Of a DNA stretch of 12,609 bases, positions 1-7,157 are shown piece by piece. The notes beneath the pieces are model-generated. The model ran no database searches and was not told the origin of the DNA. It saw only the letters and a list, made by a program, of their open reading frames with translations. How positions within the stretch are numbered: the stretch's first letter is position 1; each line of letters starts with the position of its first letter. The stretch lies in assembly GCA_036524115.1 (NCBI GenBank), contig DATDCY010000358.1, forward strand, positions 1-12,609, in the 5' to 3' direction. The DNA is from a bacterium (lineage in GTDB: Bacteria; JAUVQV01; DATDCY01). Made by a program: the position numbers and the translations under genes.

Positions 1-991
1 CGCGGGCCTGGCGCACGGCCTCCGCGTCGAGGTCGACGCCGAGCACCCGGGCGCCGTGCGCGGCCGCCGGCAGCGAGAGGTTGCCGAGGCCGCAGCAGAG
101 ATCGAGCACCTTCGTCCCCGGGCGCGCCTCCGCCATCTCGAGGGCGGCGGCGACCAGCGCGCGGTTCTGCTCGAGATTGACCTGGGTGAACGTCGCCCCG
201 GTCGTCACCAGGGCGTCCTCCCCGGGGCCGAGCGGCAGGGCGAGGGGGGCGGCGGACGGCCCGCCCGCGTCGATCGCGACGCCGGCCGCGTCGCCGGCAG
301 CGCGCAGCGCCAGTTGCAGGGCCGGCGGCAGATCGAGCGGCGCCCCGCCAGGCTCGCTGACGGAAAGGCGCACCGCGGCGCCGTCCCAGCCGGTGTCGGC
401 GCGGACCTCGCTTCCGGCGGGGATCGTCCCGCGGCAGGCGCGCATTGCGGCCGCCAGCGCCGCCAGCGCCGCGTCGAGCGAGGGGTGGAGCACCGGGCAG
501 GAGGCAACGGGGACGACGCTGTGCGAACCGGCCCGGAAGAACCCGAGCACGACGTCGCCCCCTGCGCGGACCGCATGCAGCCGAGCGCGGTGCCGGTAAC
601 CGTACTCGCGCGGCGAGGGGATGACGGCCGGCACGGGCGGCGGCTCGAGACGGCCGATGCGCCGCAGCGCATCCTCGACGACCGCACGCTTGGCGGCCAG
701 CTGCGCGCGGTAGGCGACGTGCTGCCAGGCGCAGCCGCCGCAATCGCCGAAGAGCGGGCAGGGCGGCTCCACGCGGTCGGGCGAGGGGACCACGACCCGG
801 AGCACCCTGGCCCGGCAGTATCTGCTGCGGTCCTCGACGATTGCGGCCTCGACGACGTCGCCCGGGGCGGCGAGCGGGACGAAGACCGCCTTGCCGCCGA
901 TGTGCCCCACGCCGTCGCCGCCGCCGGCCAGACGCTCGATGCTTAGGGTCTGCCGCCCCGTGCGCGCGTGTCCATGCCGTTCCCGCCTCAC
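1..991 (-). CDS. rlmD: 23S rRNA / tRNA uracil-C5 methyltransferase, TrmA/RlmD (RumA) family, 3' end outside window
   Basis: SAM-dependent RNA m5U methyltransferase of the RumA/TrmA type, partial: about 330 N-terminal codons are present and the C-terminal catalytic part lies beyond base 1. Reading the minus strand, a TRAM-like OB domain (residues about 14-70, with GGGDGVGHIGGKAVFVP) is followed by the [4Fe-4S] motif CPLFGDCGGC (Cys78, Cys84, Cys87) and a fourth cysteine at about 165 in VASCPVLHP. The typical FTQVNLEQN segment and SAM motif I, LDLCCGLGNLSLPAA, come next. The GTG at 991 is the only candidate start between the in-frame TAG upstream (1003-1005 on plus) and the TRAM domain; no Shine-Dalgarno sequence is evident. 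A TAGAAT hexamer (plus-strand 998-1003) only 6 bp before the GTG could be a -10 for a leaderless message. It is divergent from larE. Family assignment is firm; RlmD versus RlmC/TrmA specificity is inferred from the TRAM and cluster architecture. Confidence 0.9.
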   Translation of the reverse strand, partial: MRRERHGHARTGRQTLSIERLAGGGDGVGHIGGKAVFVPLAAPGDVVEAAIVEDRSRYCRARVLRVVVPSPDRVEPPCPLFGDCGGCAWQHVAYRAQLAAKRAVVEDALRRIGRLEPPPVPAVIPSPREYGYRHRARLHAVRAGGDVVLGFFRAGSHSVVPVASCPVLHPSLDAALAALAAAMRACRGTIPAGSEVRADTGWDGAAVRLSVSEPGGAPLDLPPALQLALRAAGDAAGVAIDAGGPSAAPLALPLGPGEDALVTTGATFTQVNLEQNRALVAAALEMAEARPGTKVLDLCCGLGNLSLPAAAHGARVLGVDLDAEAVRQAR

Positions 992-1076
992 GGGTCGATT
1001 CTAGCGGATCGGGCGCAGCATCTCCCGGCTGGTCCGCCGGAGTCGATGTAGTATGCTCGGTCAAGGAGGCGTCGGC

Positions 1077-1898
1077 ATGCCGGATCAGGCGGAAGGAAGC
1101 AAGCTCGCGCGGTTGGAGGCGGCGCTCGCGGCTACGGGCGGCTGCCTCGTCGCCTACTCGGGCGGCGTCGACAGCACCTTCCTGCTCGCGGTCGCGCGCC
1201 GCGCGCTCGGCGATCGCGTAGTCGCTGCGACGGTGCGCACGCTCGTTCACGCGCCCGGCGAGGCCGAGGAGGCGCACCGGCGGGCGCAGGCGCTTGGCGC
1301 GCGGCACGAGACCATCGACCTCGACCTGGATGCGCACCGCGAGGTGCTGGCCAATCCGCCGGACCGGTGCTACCTCTGCAAGCGCCTGGTCTTCACCGCC
1401 CTGCGCCGCCGCGCGGACGAGCTGGGACTGCCGGTCCTCGCCGACGCCACCCAGGCGGACGACCTGGGCGAGCGGCGTCCGGGGCTGCGCGCGCTGCGGG
1501 AGCTGGGCGTCGCCAGCCCGCTGGCTGAGGTCGGGCTTGGCAAGGCCGAGATCCGGGCCCTGTCGGCGCAGCTCGGCATCGAGGGCGCCGACCGGCCGTC
1601 CGCGCCCTGCCTGGCGACGCGGGTGCCGTTCGGCGAGCCGATCACGCGGGAGCGGCTCGCCCGCGTCGCGGCGGCGGAGCACGCGCTCGCGGGACTGGGG
1701 TTCGCGGCGCTGCGGGTGCGCGACTACGGCGAGCTGGCGCGGATCGAGGTGCGAGCCGCCGACCTGGAGCGGGCGGCCGGCCCGGCGCTGCGGTCGCGCA
1801 TCGTGGAGGCGCTCCGGGCCGTCGGGTACCGCTACGTGACGCTGGACCTGGAAGGCTATCGCACGGGGAGCATGGACAATGCCGGAGACGCGCCATGA
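1077..1898 (+). CDS. larE: LarE-family ATP-dependent pyridinium sulfur insertase, three-cysteine (cluster-type) form
   Basis: 273-aa PP-loop ATP pyrophosphatase. LarE enzymes activate the carboxylates of pyridinium dinucleotide with ATP and insert sulfur to build the nickel-pincer cofactor. The PP-loop SGGVDST is at residues 28-34. Cys98 and Cys101 form a CYLC pair, and Cys178 lies in PCLATRVPFG, at the position of the sacrificial cysteine of single-cysteine LarE. Three cysteines in this layout match the LarE class known to bind a [4Fe-4S] cluster that carries the transferred sulfur, so catalytic turnover is possible (inference from family). ATG 1077 is chosen because AAGGAGG (1063-1069) sits 7 nt before it; the in-frame ATG at 1053 lacks such a site. 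The stop overlaps an in-frame ATG of the trxB frame, and the real trxB start is 38 bp on, so the two are probably cotranscribed. No larA, larB or larC is in the window, so the true substrate is open. Confidence 0.87.
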   Translation: MPDQAEGSKLARLEAALAATGGCLVAYSGGVDSTFLLAVARRALGDRVVAATVRTLVHAPGEAEEAHRRAQALGARHETIDLDLDAHREVLANPPDRCYLCKRLVFTALRRRADELGLPVLADATQADDLGERRPGLRALRELGVASPLAEVGLGKAEIRALSAQLGIEGADRPSAPCLATRVPFGEPITRERLARVAAAEHALAGLGFAALRVRDYGELARIEVRAADLERAAGPALRSRIVEALRAVGYRYVTLDLEGYRTGSMDNAGDAP

Positions 1899-1936
1899 CC
1901 CCGGAGCCTGCACCGGAACAGGAAGGAGCAAGGCCC

Positions 1937-2851
1937 ATGAGCACCGATTACGAGATCATCATCATCGGCGGCGGCCCCGCGGGGCTCACCGCGGGCATCT
2001 ACGCCGCGCGGGCGCGCCGCAAGACGGTCCTCCTCGAGAAACACGGCACCGGCGGCCAGATGGCGCTGACCTGGGAGGTCGAGAACTACCCCGGCGTCGA
2101 GAAGATCAACGGCTACGAGCTCGGCCAGCGCATGGAGCAGCAGGCGCGGAGCTTCGGGCTGGAGATCCGCAGCGCCGACGTCACCGGCATCGCCTCCGCC
2201 GCCGGCGTCCATCGCGTCGGCACCAGCGAGGGGGAGCTGACCTGCCGCGCTCTCGTCCTGGCTGCCGGCGCCCGCCACAACCGGCTCGGCGTTCCCGGCG
2301 AGGCGGAGTTCACCGGGCACGGCGTGTCGTACTGCGGCACCTGCGACGGCGCCTTCTACCAGGGGGTGCCGGTGGCTGTGGTCGGCGGGGGCGACACGGC
2401 GCTCCAGGAGGCGCTCTTCCTGACGCGCTTCGCGAGCCGGGTCTTCCTCGTGCACCGCCGCAACGAGTTTCGCGCCGCGAAGTGCCTGCAGGAGCGCGTC
2501 GCCGCAGAGCCGAAGATCGAGCCGGTGCTCGAGTCAGTGGTGGAGCGGATCGAGGGCGGGGCTGCGGTGACCGGGGTCGCGTTGAAGAACGTGAGGACCG
2601 GCGCCGCGAGCCACCTCGCTGCGGAGGGGGCCTTCATCTTCGTCGGCACGACGCCGAACACGGAGTTCCTCGCCGGTTTCGTCCCGCTGGACGCGCAGGG
2701 CTTCATCCCGACGACGCCGAACCTCGAGACGCCCGTGCCGGGCGTGTTCGCCGCCGGGGACTGCCGCGTCAAGGCGCTGCGCCAGATCTCGACGGCGGTC
2801 GGCGACGGCGCCCTGGCCGCGACGATGGCGGACGACTACCTCTCGCAGTAG
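1937..2851 (+). CDS. trxB: Thioredoxin reductase (NADPH, FAD flavoprotein)
   Basis: Low-molecular-weight thioredoxin reductase, 304 aa, full length for the family. It passes electrons from NADPH through FAD and a redox disulfide to thioredoxin in the cytoplasm. Visible landmarks: N-terminal FAD-binding GGGPAG (residues 11-16), GGQM, the redox-active CGTCDG (Cys133 and Cys136; CATCDG is the usual form), the NADPH-binding GGGDTALQEA (from 150) with HRR downstream, and the C-terminal FAD site AAGDC (Cys276) followed by RQISTAVGDGA. ATG 1937 is preferred over the in-frame ATG at 1895 because AAGGAG (1923-1928) lies 8 nt upstream and the protein then begins like other TrxB proteins. It sits directly behind larE on the same strand, so it may also supply reducing power to that enzyme (inference). 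Cys276 in the FAD motif, where Val is common, is mildly unusual. Confidence 0.93.
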   Translation: MSTDYEIIIIGGGPAGLTAGIYAARARRKTVLLEKHGTGGQMALTWEVENYPGVEKINGYELGQRMEQQARSFGLEIRSADVTGIASAAGVHRVGTSEGELTCRALVLAAGARHNRLGVPGEAEFTGHGVSYCGTCDGAFYQGVPVAVVGGGDTALQEALFLTRFASRVFLVHRRNEFRAAKCLQERVAAEPKIEPVLESVVERIEGGAAVTGVALKNVRTGAASHLAAEGAFIFVGTTPNTEFLAGFVPLDAQGFIPTTPNLETPVPGVFAAGDCRVKALRQISTAVGDGALAATMADDYLSQ

Positions 2852-2938
2852 ACGGCAAGTCAGCCAGCGACGCCTCGATCGCGAATGGGAGTGATTGCCG
2901 GTTGCGTCGGGGGTGATAGCGGCGATACCCGCGCCAGA

Positions 2939-2953
2939 GGGGGCGGAGCCCCC
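2939..2953. terminator. Perfect hairpin downstream of trxB
   Basis: GGGGGC (2939-2944), 3-nt loop GGA, GCCCCC (2948-2953). It lies 88 bp after the trxB stop in the 155-bp gap before the MFS gene. There is no T-run behind it, so it is not a textbook intrinsic terminator; it may instead be a transcript-end or repeat hairpin. The rest of the gap is GC-rich and shows no gene. Confidence 0.35.
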
Positions 2954-3006
2954 ATGGAAGCGCCCGCGAGCGCGCTGGAGCGGTCGAATGCAGGGATCGG
3001 GCGCTG

Positions 3007-4263
3007 ATGGGCCGTTCTGGGCGGTCTGTGCACTACGCGTGGGCGATCGTTGTCGGCGGGACGCTGACGACCTTCGCCGCCCTCGGCCTCGGCCGTTTCG
3101 CGCTCGGGATGCTGCTGCCGGCGATGTCGGCCGACCTCGGCCTCGGCTACGCCCGCATGGGCTGGGTCGGCACCGCGAACTTCGTCGGGTACCTGATCTC
3201 GGTGCTCGCCAGCGGCGTCGTGGCGGCGCGCATCGGCCCGCGGCGCATGGTCGTCGCGGCGCTTGCCGTCGCCGGGCTTTCCCTTGTCGCCCTCAGCCGC
3301 GCACGCTCGCTCGAGGCGGTCCTCGTGCTCTACTTCCTCACGGGGCTCGGGAGCGGCGCGGCCAACGTCCCGGTGATGTCACTCGTCGCCGCCTGGTTCG
3401 GCAGCCGCTCGCGCGGGCGCGCCGCCGGCTTCATCGTCAGCGGCAGCGGCTTCGCGATCCTGCTCTCGGGGTGGCTGATCCCGCTGCTCAACCGGCAGCA
3501 TGGCGCCGGCGGCTGGCGCGCGAGCTGGTTCGCGCTCGCGCTGATCGTGCTGGCCGTCGCCGTGATCGACGCGATCGTGCTGCGCGACCGCCCGGCGGAC
3601 AAGGGGCTGGAGCCGCTCGGGGGCCCCGCGGCGGCGTTCGAGCCGCCAGCCCACCACCCGCACGGCATCCGCGGGGTGCTGCGGCGCGGCGCCCTCTGGT
3701 ACCTCGGCCTGCTCTACTTCCTCTTCGGCTTCACCTACGTGATCGCCGCCACGTTCATGGTCACCTCGCTCGTGCGCGACCGCGGCTTCCCCGAGTCGGT
3801 CGCCGGCACCTTCTGGTCCGCGGTCGGCGCGCTGAGCCTGCTCTCGGGGCCGATATTCGGCACCCTCTCGGATCGCATCGGGCGCCGGGGCGGCCTGGCG
3901 ATCGTCTTCGGCCTGCAGGCCCTCGCCTACGCGCTCTTCGCCTCCGGGCTGCCGGGGTGGTCGCTCGCCCTCGCCGTCGGCTGCTACGGCGTCACCGTCT
4001 GGAGCGTGCCCTCGATCATGACCGCCGTCGCCGCCGACCTGGCGGGCCCGCGCAACGCCGCCGCGGCCTTCGGCTTCATCACCTTCATCTTCGGCCTCGG
4101 CCAGATGGCGGGGCCGGTCGTCGCGGGGGTCCTCGCCGAGCGCTCCGGGCACTTCGCCTCGAGCTTCGCGCTCTCCGCGGCGCTGGCCGCGCTGGCGGCC
4201 GGGCTGGCGCTGCTGCTGCGCGTCGGGCACCGATCGGGAGCGGACCGGCCCGGAAGGGACTGA
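3007..4263 (+). CDS. MFS transporter, YbfB/YjiJ (MFS_4)-like, 12 TM
   Basis: 418-aa major facilitator superfamily permease of the inner membrane. The N-terminal stretch with ALGLGRFALGMLLPAM and then MGWVGTANFVGYLIS resembles the MFS_4 (YbfB/YjiJ-like) group. Loop 2-3 carries ARIGPRRM and the matching loop of the second half carries GTLSDRIGRRGG, the two half-molecule versions of MFS motif A. About twelve hydrophobic segments can be counted, in two blocks of six separated by a polar loop near residues 197-225 (RDRPADKGLEPLGG, then a His/Pro stretch). The substrate cannot be told; this group includes uncharacterised sugar, drug or organic-acid carriers. The start is uncertain: ATG 3007 has only a weak AGGG 11 nt upstream, and GTG 3028 just before the HYAW segment is an alternative. 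It stands between trxB and ilvD with gaps of 155 and 97 bp, so it is probably its own unit. Confidence 0.85.
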   Translation: MGRSGRSVHYAWAIVVGGTLTTFAALGLGRFALGMLLPAMSADLGLGYARMGWVGTANFVGYLISVLASGVVAARIGPRRMVVAALAVAGLSLVALSRARSLEAVLVLYFLTGLGSGAANVPVMSLVAAWFGSRSRGRAAGFIVSGSGFAILLSGWLIPLLNRQHGAGGWRASWFALALIVLAVAVIDAIVLRDRPADKGLEPLGGPAAAFEPPAHHPHGIRGVLRRGALWYLGLLYFLFGFTYVIAATFMVTSLVRDRGFPESVAGTFWSAVGALSLLSGPIFGTLSDRIGRRGGLAIVFGLQALAYALFASGLPGWSLALAVGCYGVTVWSVPSIMTAVAADLAGPRNAAAAFGFITFIFGLGQMAGPVVAGVLAERSGHFASSFALSAALAALAAGLALLLRVGHRSGADRPGRD

Positions 4264-4318
4264 CGCGGGTCCGGACGCGCCCAGGCGCCCGCGCATACCG
4301 CGCGCCCAAGGCGCTTTG

Positions 4319-4327
4319 TGCTATTCT
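4319..4327 (+). promoter_or_regulatory. Candidate extended -10 promoter for ilvD
   Basis: TGC followed by TATTCT (4322-4327) gives a TGn extended -10 with 4 of 6 hexamer matches, about 33 bp before the ilvD ATG. No convincing -35 is seen 16-18 bp upstream, as is tolerated for extended -10 promoters. The ilvD ribosome binding site GAGG (4349-4352) lies 8 nt from the start codon. Confidence 0.4.
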
Positions 4328-4360
4328 GACCCGACGCACTGACATTGCGAGGTTGATACG

Positions 4361-6022
4361 ATGCGCAGCGACCTGATGAAGAAGGGCGTCGAAAAGGCGC
4401 CGCACCGCTCCCTGATGAAGGCCGTCGGCCTCACGGACGAGGAAATTGCGCGGCCGCTCGTCGGCATCGCCAACTCCTGGAACGAGATCGTCCCCGGGCA
4501 CACGCACCTGCGCGACATCGTCGACGCGGTCAAAGCCGGCGTGCGCCTCGCCGGCGGCACGCCGCTGGAGTTCGGCGTGATCGGCGTCTGCGACGGCCTG
4601 GCGATGAACCACCTCGGCATGAAGTACTCGCTCGCCAGCCGCGAGCTGATCGCCGACTCGGTCGAGGTCATGGTCACCGGCCAGCCCTTCGACGCGCTGG
4701 TGCTCGTCCCCAACTGCGACAAGATCATCCCCGGGATGCTCATGGCGGCGCTGCGGCTGAACATCCCGGCGATCGTCGTCTCCGGCGGGCCGATGCTCGC
4801 CGGCCGCCGCGGCGGCAAGGCGGTCGACCTGATCTCCGTCTTCGAGGGGGTCGGCGCGGTGAAAGCGAAGAAGATGAGCGCCGCGGACCTCGCCGAGCTG
4901 GAGGACTGCGCCTGTCCGACCTGCGGCTCCTGCTCGGGGATGTTCACCGCCAACTCGATGAACTGCCTCACCGAGGCGATCGGCATGGGCCTGCCCGGCA
5001 ACGGCACGATCCCCGCGGTCACCGCGGCGCGCCGGCGTCTCGCCAAGAAGGCCGGCATGCAGGTCATGGAACTGCTGCGGCGTGACATCCGGCCGCGCGA
5101 CATCGTGACGAAGAAGGCGATGGCCAACGCGATCGCGGTCGACATGGCGCTCGGCGCCTCCTCGAACACCGTGCTGCACCTGCCGGCGATCGCGAAGGAG
5201 GCCGGGTTCCGGCTCGACCTGGAGACGTTCAACAAGGCCGCCCGCGCGGTGCGGCGCCTCTGCGACATCTCGCCGGCCGGGCCCTGGCACCTCGAGGACG
5301 TGGACGCCGCCGGCGGCATCCCGGCGGTGATGGCCGAGCTGGCGAAGGGCGGGCAGATCAACCGCTCCACGATGACGGTGAGCGGCAAGCGCACCGGCGA
5401 GTTGCTCAAGGCCGCGAACCTGCGCGACCCGGAGGTCATCCGCCCCTGGGACAAGCCTTTCGCGAAGGAGGGTGGCCTTGCGGTGCTCTTCGGCACGCTG
5501 GCGCCCGGCGGCGCGGTGGTCAAGCAGTCGGGCGTGGCGCCGGAGATGCTCCGGCGCACGCTGACGGCGCGCGTCTTCGACAGCGAGGAGGCGGGCTCGG
5601 CGGCGATCCTCGGCGGGAAGATCCGCAAGGGCGAAGTCATCGTGATCCGCTACGAGGGCCCGCGCGGCGGCCCCGGCATGCGCGAGATGCTCGCGCCGAC
5701 ATCCGCCGTCGTCGGCATGGGCCTGGGCCTCGACGTGGCGCTCGTGACCGACGGCCGCTTCTCCGGCGGCACGCGCGGCGCGGCGATCGGCCACATCTCG
5801 CCCGAGGCGGCCGAGGGCGGCCCGATCGCGCTCGTGCGCGACGGCGACCGCATCGAGATCGACATCCCGGCCCGGCGCCTCGATCTGCTGGTCGGCGATG
5901 CCGAGCTGGCGAAGCGGCGCGCGGCCTGGAAGGCCCCGAAGCCGAACGTGACCACCGGCTATCTCGCCCGCTACGCGCGGATGGTGCGCTCGGCGGGGAC
6001 GGGCGCGGTGCTGGAGGACTAG
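4361..6022 (+). CDS. ilvD: Dihydroxy-acid dehydratase
   Basis: 553-aa IlvD/Edd-family iron-sulfur dehydratase. It converts 2,3-dihydroxyisovalerate and 2,3-dihydroxy-3-methylvalerate to the 2-oxo acids on the way to valine, leucine and isoleucine. The family signature NCDKIIPGM is at Cys119 (Lys121 lies beside it) and [18 protein letters not shown] at Cys188/Cys191. The later [19 protein letters not shown] block is the C-terminal signature. At the position of the first cluster cysteine of the [2Fe-2S] subgroup this protein reads VPGHTHL, with Gly, like the E. coli enzyme; that suggests the oxygen-labile cluster type (inference). It matches the usual bacterial length of 550-615. The ATG has GAGG 8 nt upstream. 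No other ilv or leu gene is adjacent, which is common for ilvD. Confidence 0.96.
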   Translation: MRSDLMKKGVEKAPHRSLMKAVGLTDEEIARPLVGIANSWNEIVPGHTHLRDIVDAVKAGVRLAGGTPLEFGVIGVCDGLAMNHLGMKYSLASRELIADSVEVMVTGQPFDALVLVPNCDKIIPGMLMAALRLNIPAIVVSGGPMLAGRRGGKAVDLISVFEGVGAVKAKKMSAADLAELEDCACPTCGSCSGMFTANSMNCLTEAIGMGLPGNGTIPAVTAARRRLAKKAGMQVMELLRRDIRPRDIVTKKAMANAIAVDMALGASSNTVLHLPAIAKEAGFRLDLETFNKAARAVRRLCDISPAGPWHLEDVDAAGGIPAVMAELAKGGQINRSTMTVSGKRTGELLKAANLRDPEVIRPWDKPFAKEGGLAVLFGTLAPGGAVVKQSGVAPEMLRRTLTARVFDSEEAGSAAILGGKIRKGEVIVIRYEGPRGGPGMREMLAPTSAVVGMGLGLDVALVTDGRFSGGTRGAAIGHISPEAAEGGPIALVRDGDRIEIDIPARRLDLLVGDAELAKRRAAWKAPKPNVTTGYLARYARMVRSAGTGAVLED

Positions 6023-6024
6023 GG

Positions 6025-6061
6025 CCTCGCACGAGGGGACAGAGACATTTCCTCCTGAAAT
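6025..6061. repeat. Short inverted repeats in the ilvD-sigma gap
   Basis: CCTCG (6025-6029), CA, CGAGG (6032-6036) starts 2 bp after the ilvD stop and may fold as a small terminator stem. It is followed by AGGGGACAGAGACATTTCC, and ATTTC (6047-6051) pairs with GAAAT (6057-6061). The GGGGACAG...CATTTCC string resembles, from memory, ends of short dispersed intergenic repeats linked to REP-type transposases; this is unverified. Confidence 0.3.
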
Positions 6062-6083
6062 CCATGCAAAGAGGCGCTCGAGC

Positions 6084-6767
6084 TTGCAGAAAATAGATCC
6101 ATCCCCCTTTTCGGAGCCGGCTCCCGCGGCGAAACCGGCCGCCAAGCGCGCGGTGCGGACCCCGGCGCCGCTGCCGTCCGCCGAAGCGCGCGAGGAGCGC
6201 AAGCTCGTCGAGGGCTGCCGCCGCGGCGACTTCGACTGCTTCGAGCGGCTCGTCGGCCGCTACGAGAAGAAGATCTACAACCTCGCGCTCCGGATGCTGC
6301 GCGACCCCGATGACGCGCGCGAGGTCCTCCAGGAGACGTTCCTCAAGGTCTACGACAACCTCGAGAAGTTCCGCGGCGAGGCGCACCTCTCGACCTGGAT
6401 CTACCGCATCGCCATGAACGAGGCGCTGATGCGCATCCGCAAGAACAAGCACCGGCCGCGTCCGCTGGAGATCACCGACGAGGACGGCGAGAGCCGCCAG
6501 ATCGACGTCGAGGACTGGGCGCCGGTGCCGGTCGAGCGGCTGCTGACCAAGGAGCTGGGCGGGGAGCTCGACCGCGCGATCGCGCTGCTGCCGGAGGACT
6601 ACCGCGGGGCGTTCCTGCTGCGCGACGTCGAAGGGCTCTCGAACGAGGAGATCGCGAAGGCGATGAAGCTGTCGGTGCCCGCGGTCAAGTCGCGCATCCA
6701 TCGCGCGCGGGTCTTCCTGCGCAACGAGCTGGCCCCCTATCTCATCAAAAAAAAACGTGGCAACTGA
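6084..6767 (+). CDS. ECF RNA polymerase sigma factor (RpoE/SigE-like)
   Basis: 227-aa extracytoplasmic-function sigma-70. After a Pro/Ala/Lys-rich N-terminal extension of about 36 residues, region 2 runs from FDCFERLVGRYEKKIYN through ALRMLRDPDDAREVLQETF and FRGEAHLSTWIYRIAMNEA (about residues 50-118). Region 4 contains LLPEDYRGAFLLRDVEGLS and the helix-turn-helix IAKAMKLSVPAVKSRIHRAR (about 165-215). The start is a TTG at 6084 with GAGG (6071-6074) 9 nt upstream; no in-frame ATG fits, since the ATG at 6064 is out of frame. The reading frame ends LIKKKRGN, where the three Lys codons are a run of nine A. It overlaps the next gene by 11 bp, the usual arrangement for a sigma factor and its anti-sigma. 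The target promoter is unknown and I see no clear autoregulatory ECF site in the 61-bp upstream gap. Confidence 0.92.
   Translation: MQKIDPSPFSEPAPAAKPAAKRAVRTPAPLPSAEAREERKLVEGCRRGDFDCFERLVGRYEKKIYNLALRMLRDPDDAREVLQETFLKVYDNLEKFRGEAHLSTWIYRIAMNEALMRIRKNKHRPRPLEITDEDGESRQIDVEDWAPVPVERLLTKELGGELDRAIALLPEDYRGAFLLRDVEGLSNEEIAKAMKLSVPAVKSRIHRARVFLRNELAPYLIKKKRGN
6747..6755 (+). other. A9 tract at the sigma/anti-sigma overlap (possible slippage site)
   Basis: Nine consecutive A form the last Lys-Lys-Lys codons of the sigma gene, 9 nt before its TGA and 1 nt before the GTG of the next gene. Losing one A in the transcript would put ribosomes into the anti-sigma frame and read ...LIKKN-VATERLKPC..., a fusion of about 348 aa. 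The tract also takes the place where a Shine-Dalgarno site for the GTG would be expected. The geometry is seen in the sequence; slippage is inferred. Confidence 0.4.
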
Positions 6768-7131
6768 GCGCCTGAAGCCCTGCAATACGCCGGAGTGCCG
6801 CCGCATGCGGGCGCTGCTCTCGGATTTCCTCGACCACACCCTGCACTGGCGCGCCGCGCGCGCCCTGCAGGCGCACCTGTCGGCCTGCCCGCCGTGCGCC
6901 CGGTTCGTGGTTTCCGTCGAACAGACGATCGTCCTCTACCGCGAGCGTCCCGTGGTCGACGTGCCCCCCGCGGTGCGCGGGCACCTGCGCGAGTTGCTGC
7001 GCGAGCGGCACGCGGCCGCGCCGAAGAAGAGCCCGAGCCGCTGCGGTCTGAAGTCGTCGCCGGCGACGCCCGCCAAGGCCCGGCAGGGCCGCGGAAAGCG
7101 TCCGGCGAAGAAACCCGCCGGAAGGTCCTGA
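6757..7131 (+). CDS. Putative zinc-finger (ZAS-type) anti-sigma factor, soluble, with basic tail
   Basis: 124-aa protein unlikely to cross a membrane. The N-terminal half matches the zf-HC2/ZAS pattern: Cys14, then LLSDFLDHTL, then HLSACPPC with His40, Cys44 and Cys47 (the HxxxCxxC zinc site). ZAS proteins hold their cognate ECF sigma in an inactive complex and release it when the zinc thiols are oxidised or bind metal. GTG 6757 is preferred although it has no ribosome site, because the in-frame ATG at 6805 (CGGAG 9 nt upstream) would drop Cys14; translational coupling to the sigma gene fits. Extra thiols are Cys9 and a cysteine in PSRCGLKSS. There is no hydrophobic segment, so it would be cytoplasmic like RsrA or ChrR. 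The last 40 residues are rich in Lys, Arg, Pro and Ala (AKARQGRGKRPAKKPAGRS), unusual for the family, and suggest nucleic-acid or RNA polymerase contact (inference). Confidence 0.75.
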   Translation: MATERLKPCNTPECRRMRALLSDFLDHTLHWRAARALQAHLSACPPCARFVVSVEQTIVLYRERPVVDVPPAVRGHLRELLRERHAAAPKKSPSRCGLKSSPATPAKARQGRGKRPAKKPAGRS

Positions 7132-7157
7132 CGCTCCCGAGGGCGCCCGGCATCACC

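Noticed and set aside
56-946. Long plus-strand open frame (296 codons)
   Set aside because: It is antisense to the clear RlmD/TrmA gene, which has its TRAM, cysteine cluster and SAM motifs; the plus frame is low-complexity Arg/Gly-rich.
1049-1054. TAGTAT as the larE -10
   Set aside because: It would put the transcript start almost on top of the Shine-Dalgarno site and no -35 is seen at a proper distance; not strong enough to list.
4085-6202. Very long minus-strand open frame (705 codons)
   Set aside because: It runs antisense through ilvD and into the MFS and sigma genes; its composition (Arg, His, Ala, Asp) is typical of a high-GC shadow frame.
6805-7131. ATG 6805 as the start of the anti-sigma
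   Set aside because: It has a better ribosome site but would remove Cys14, the first zinc ligand expected in the ZAS fold.
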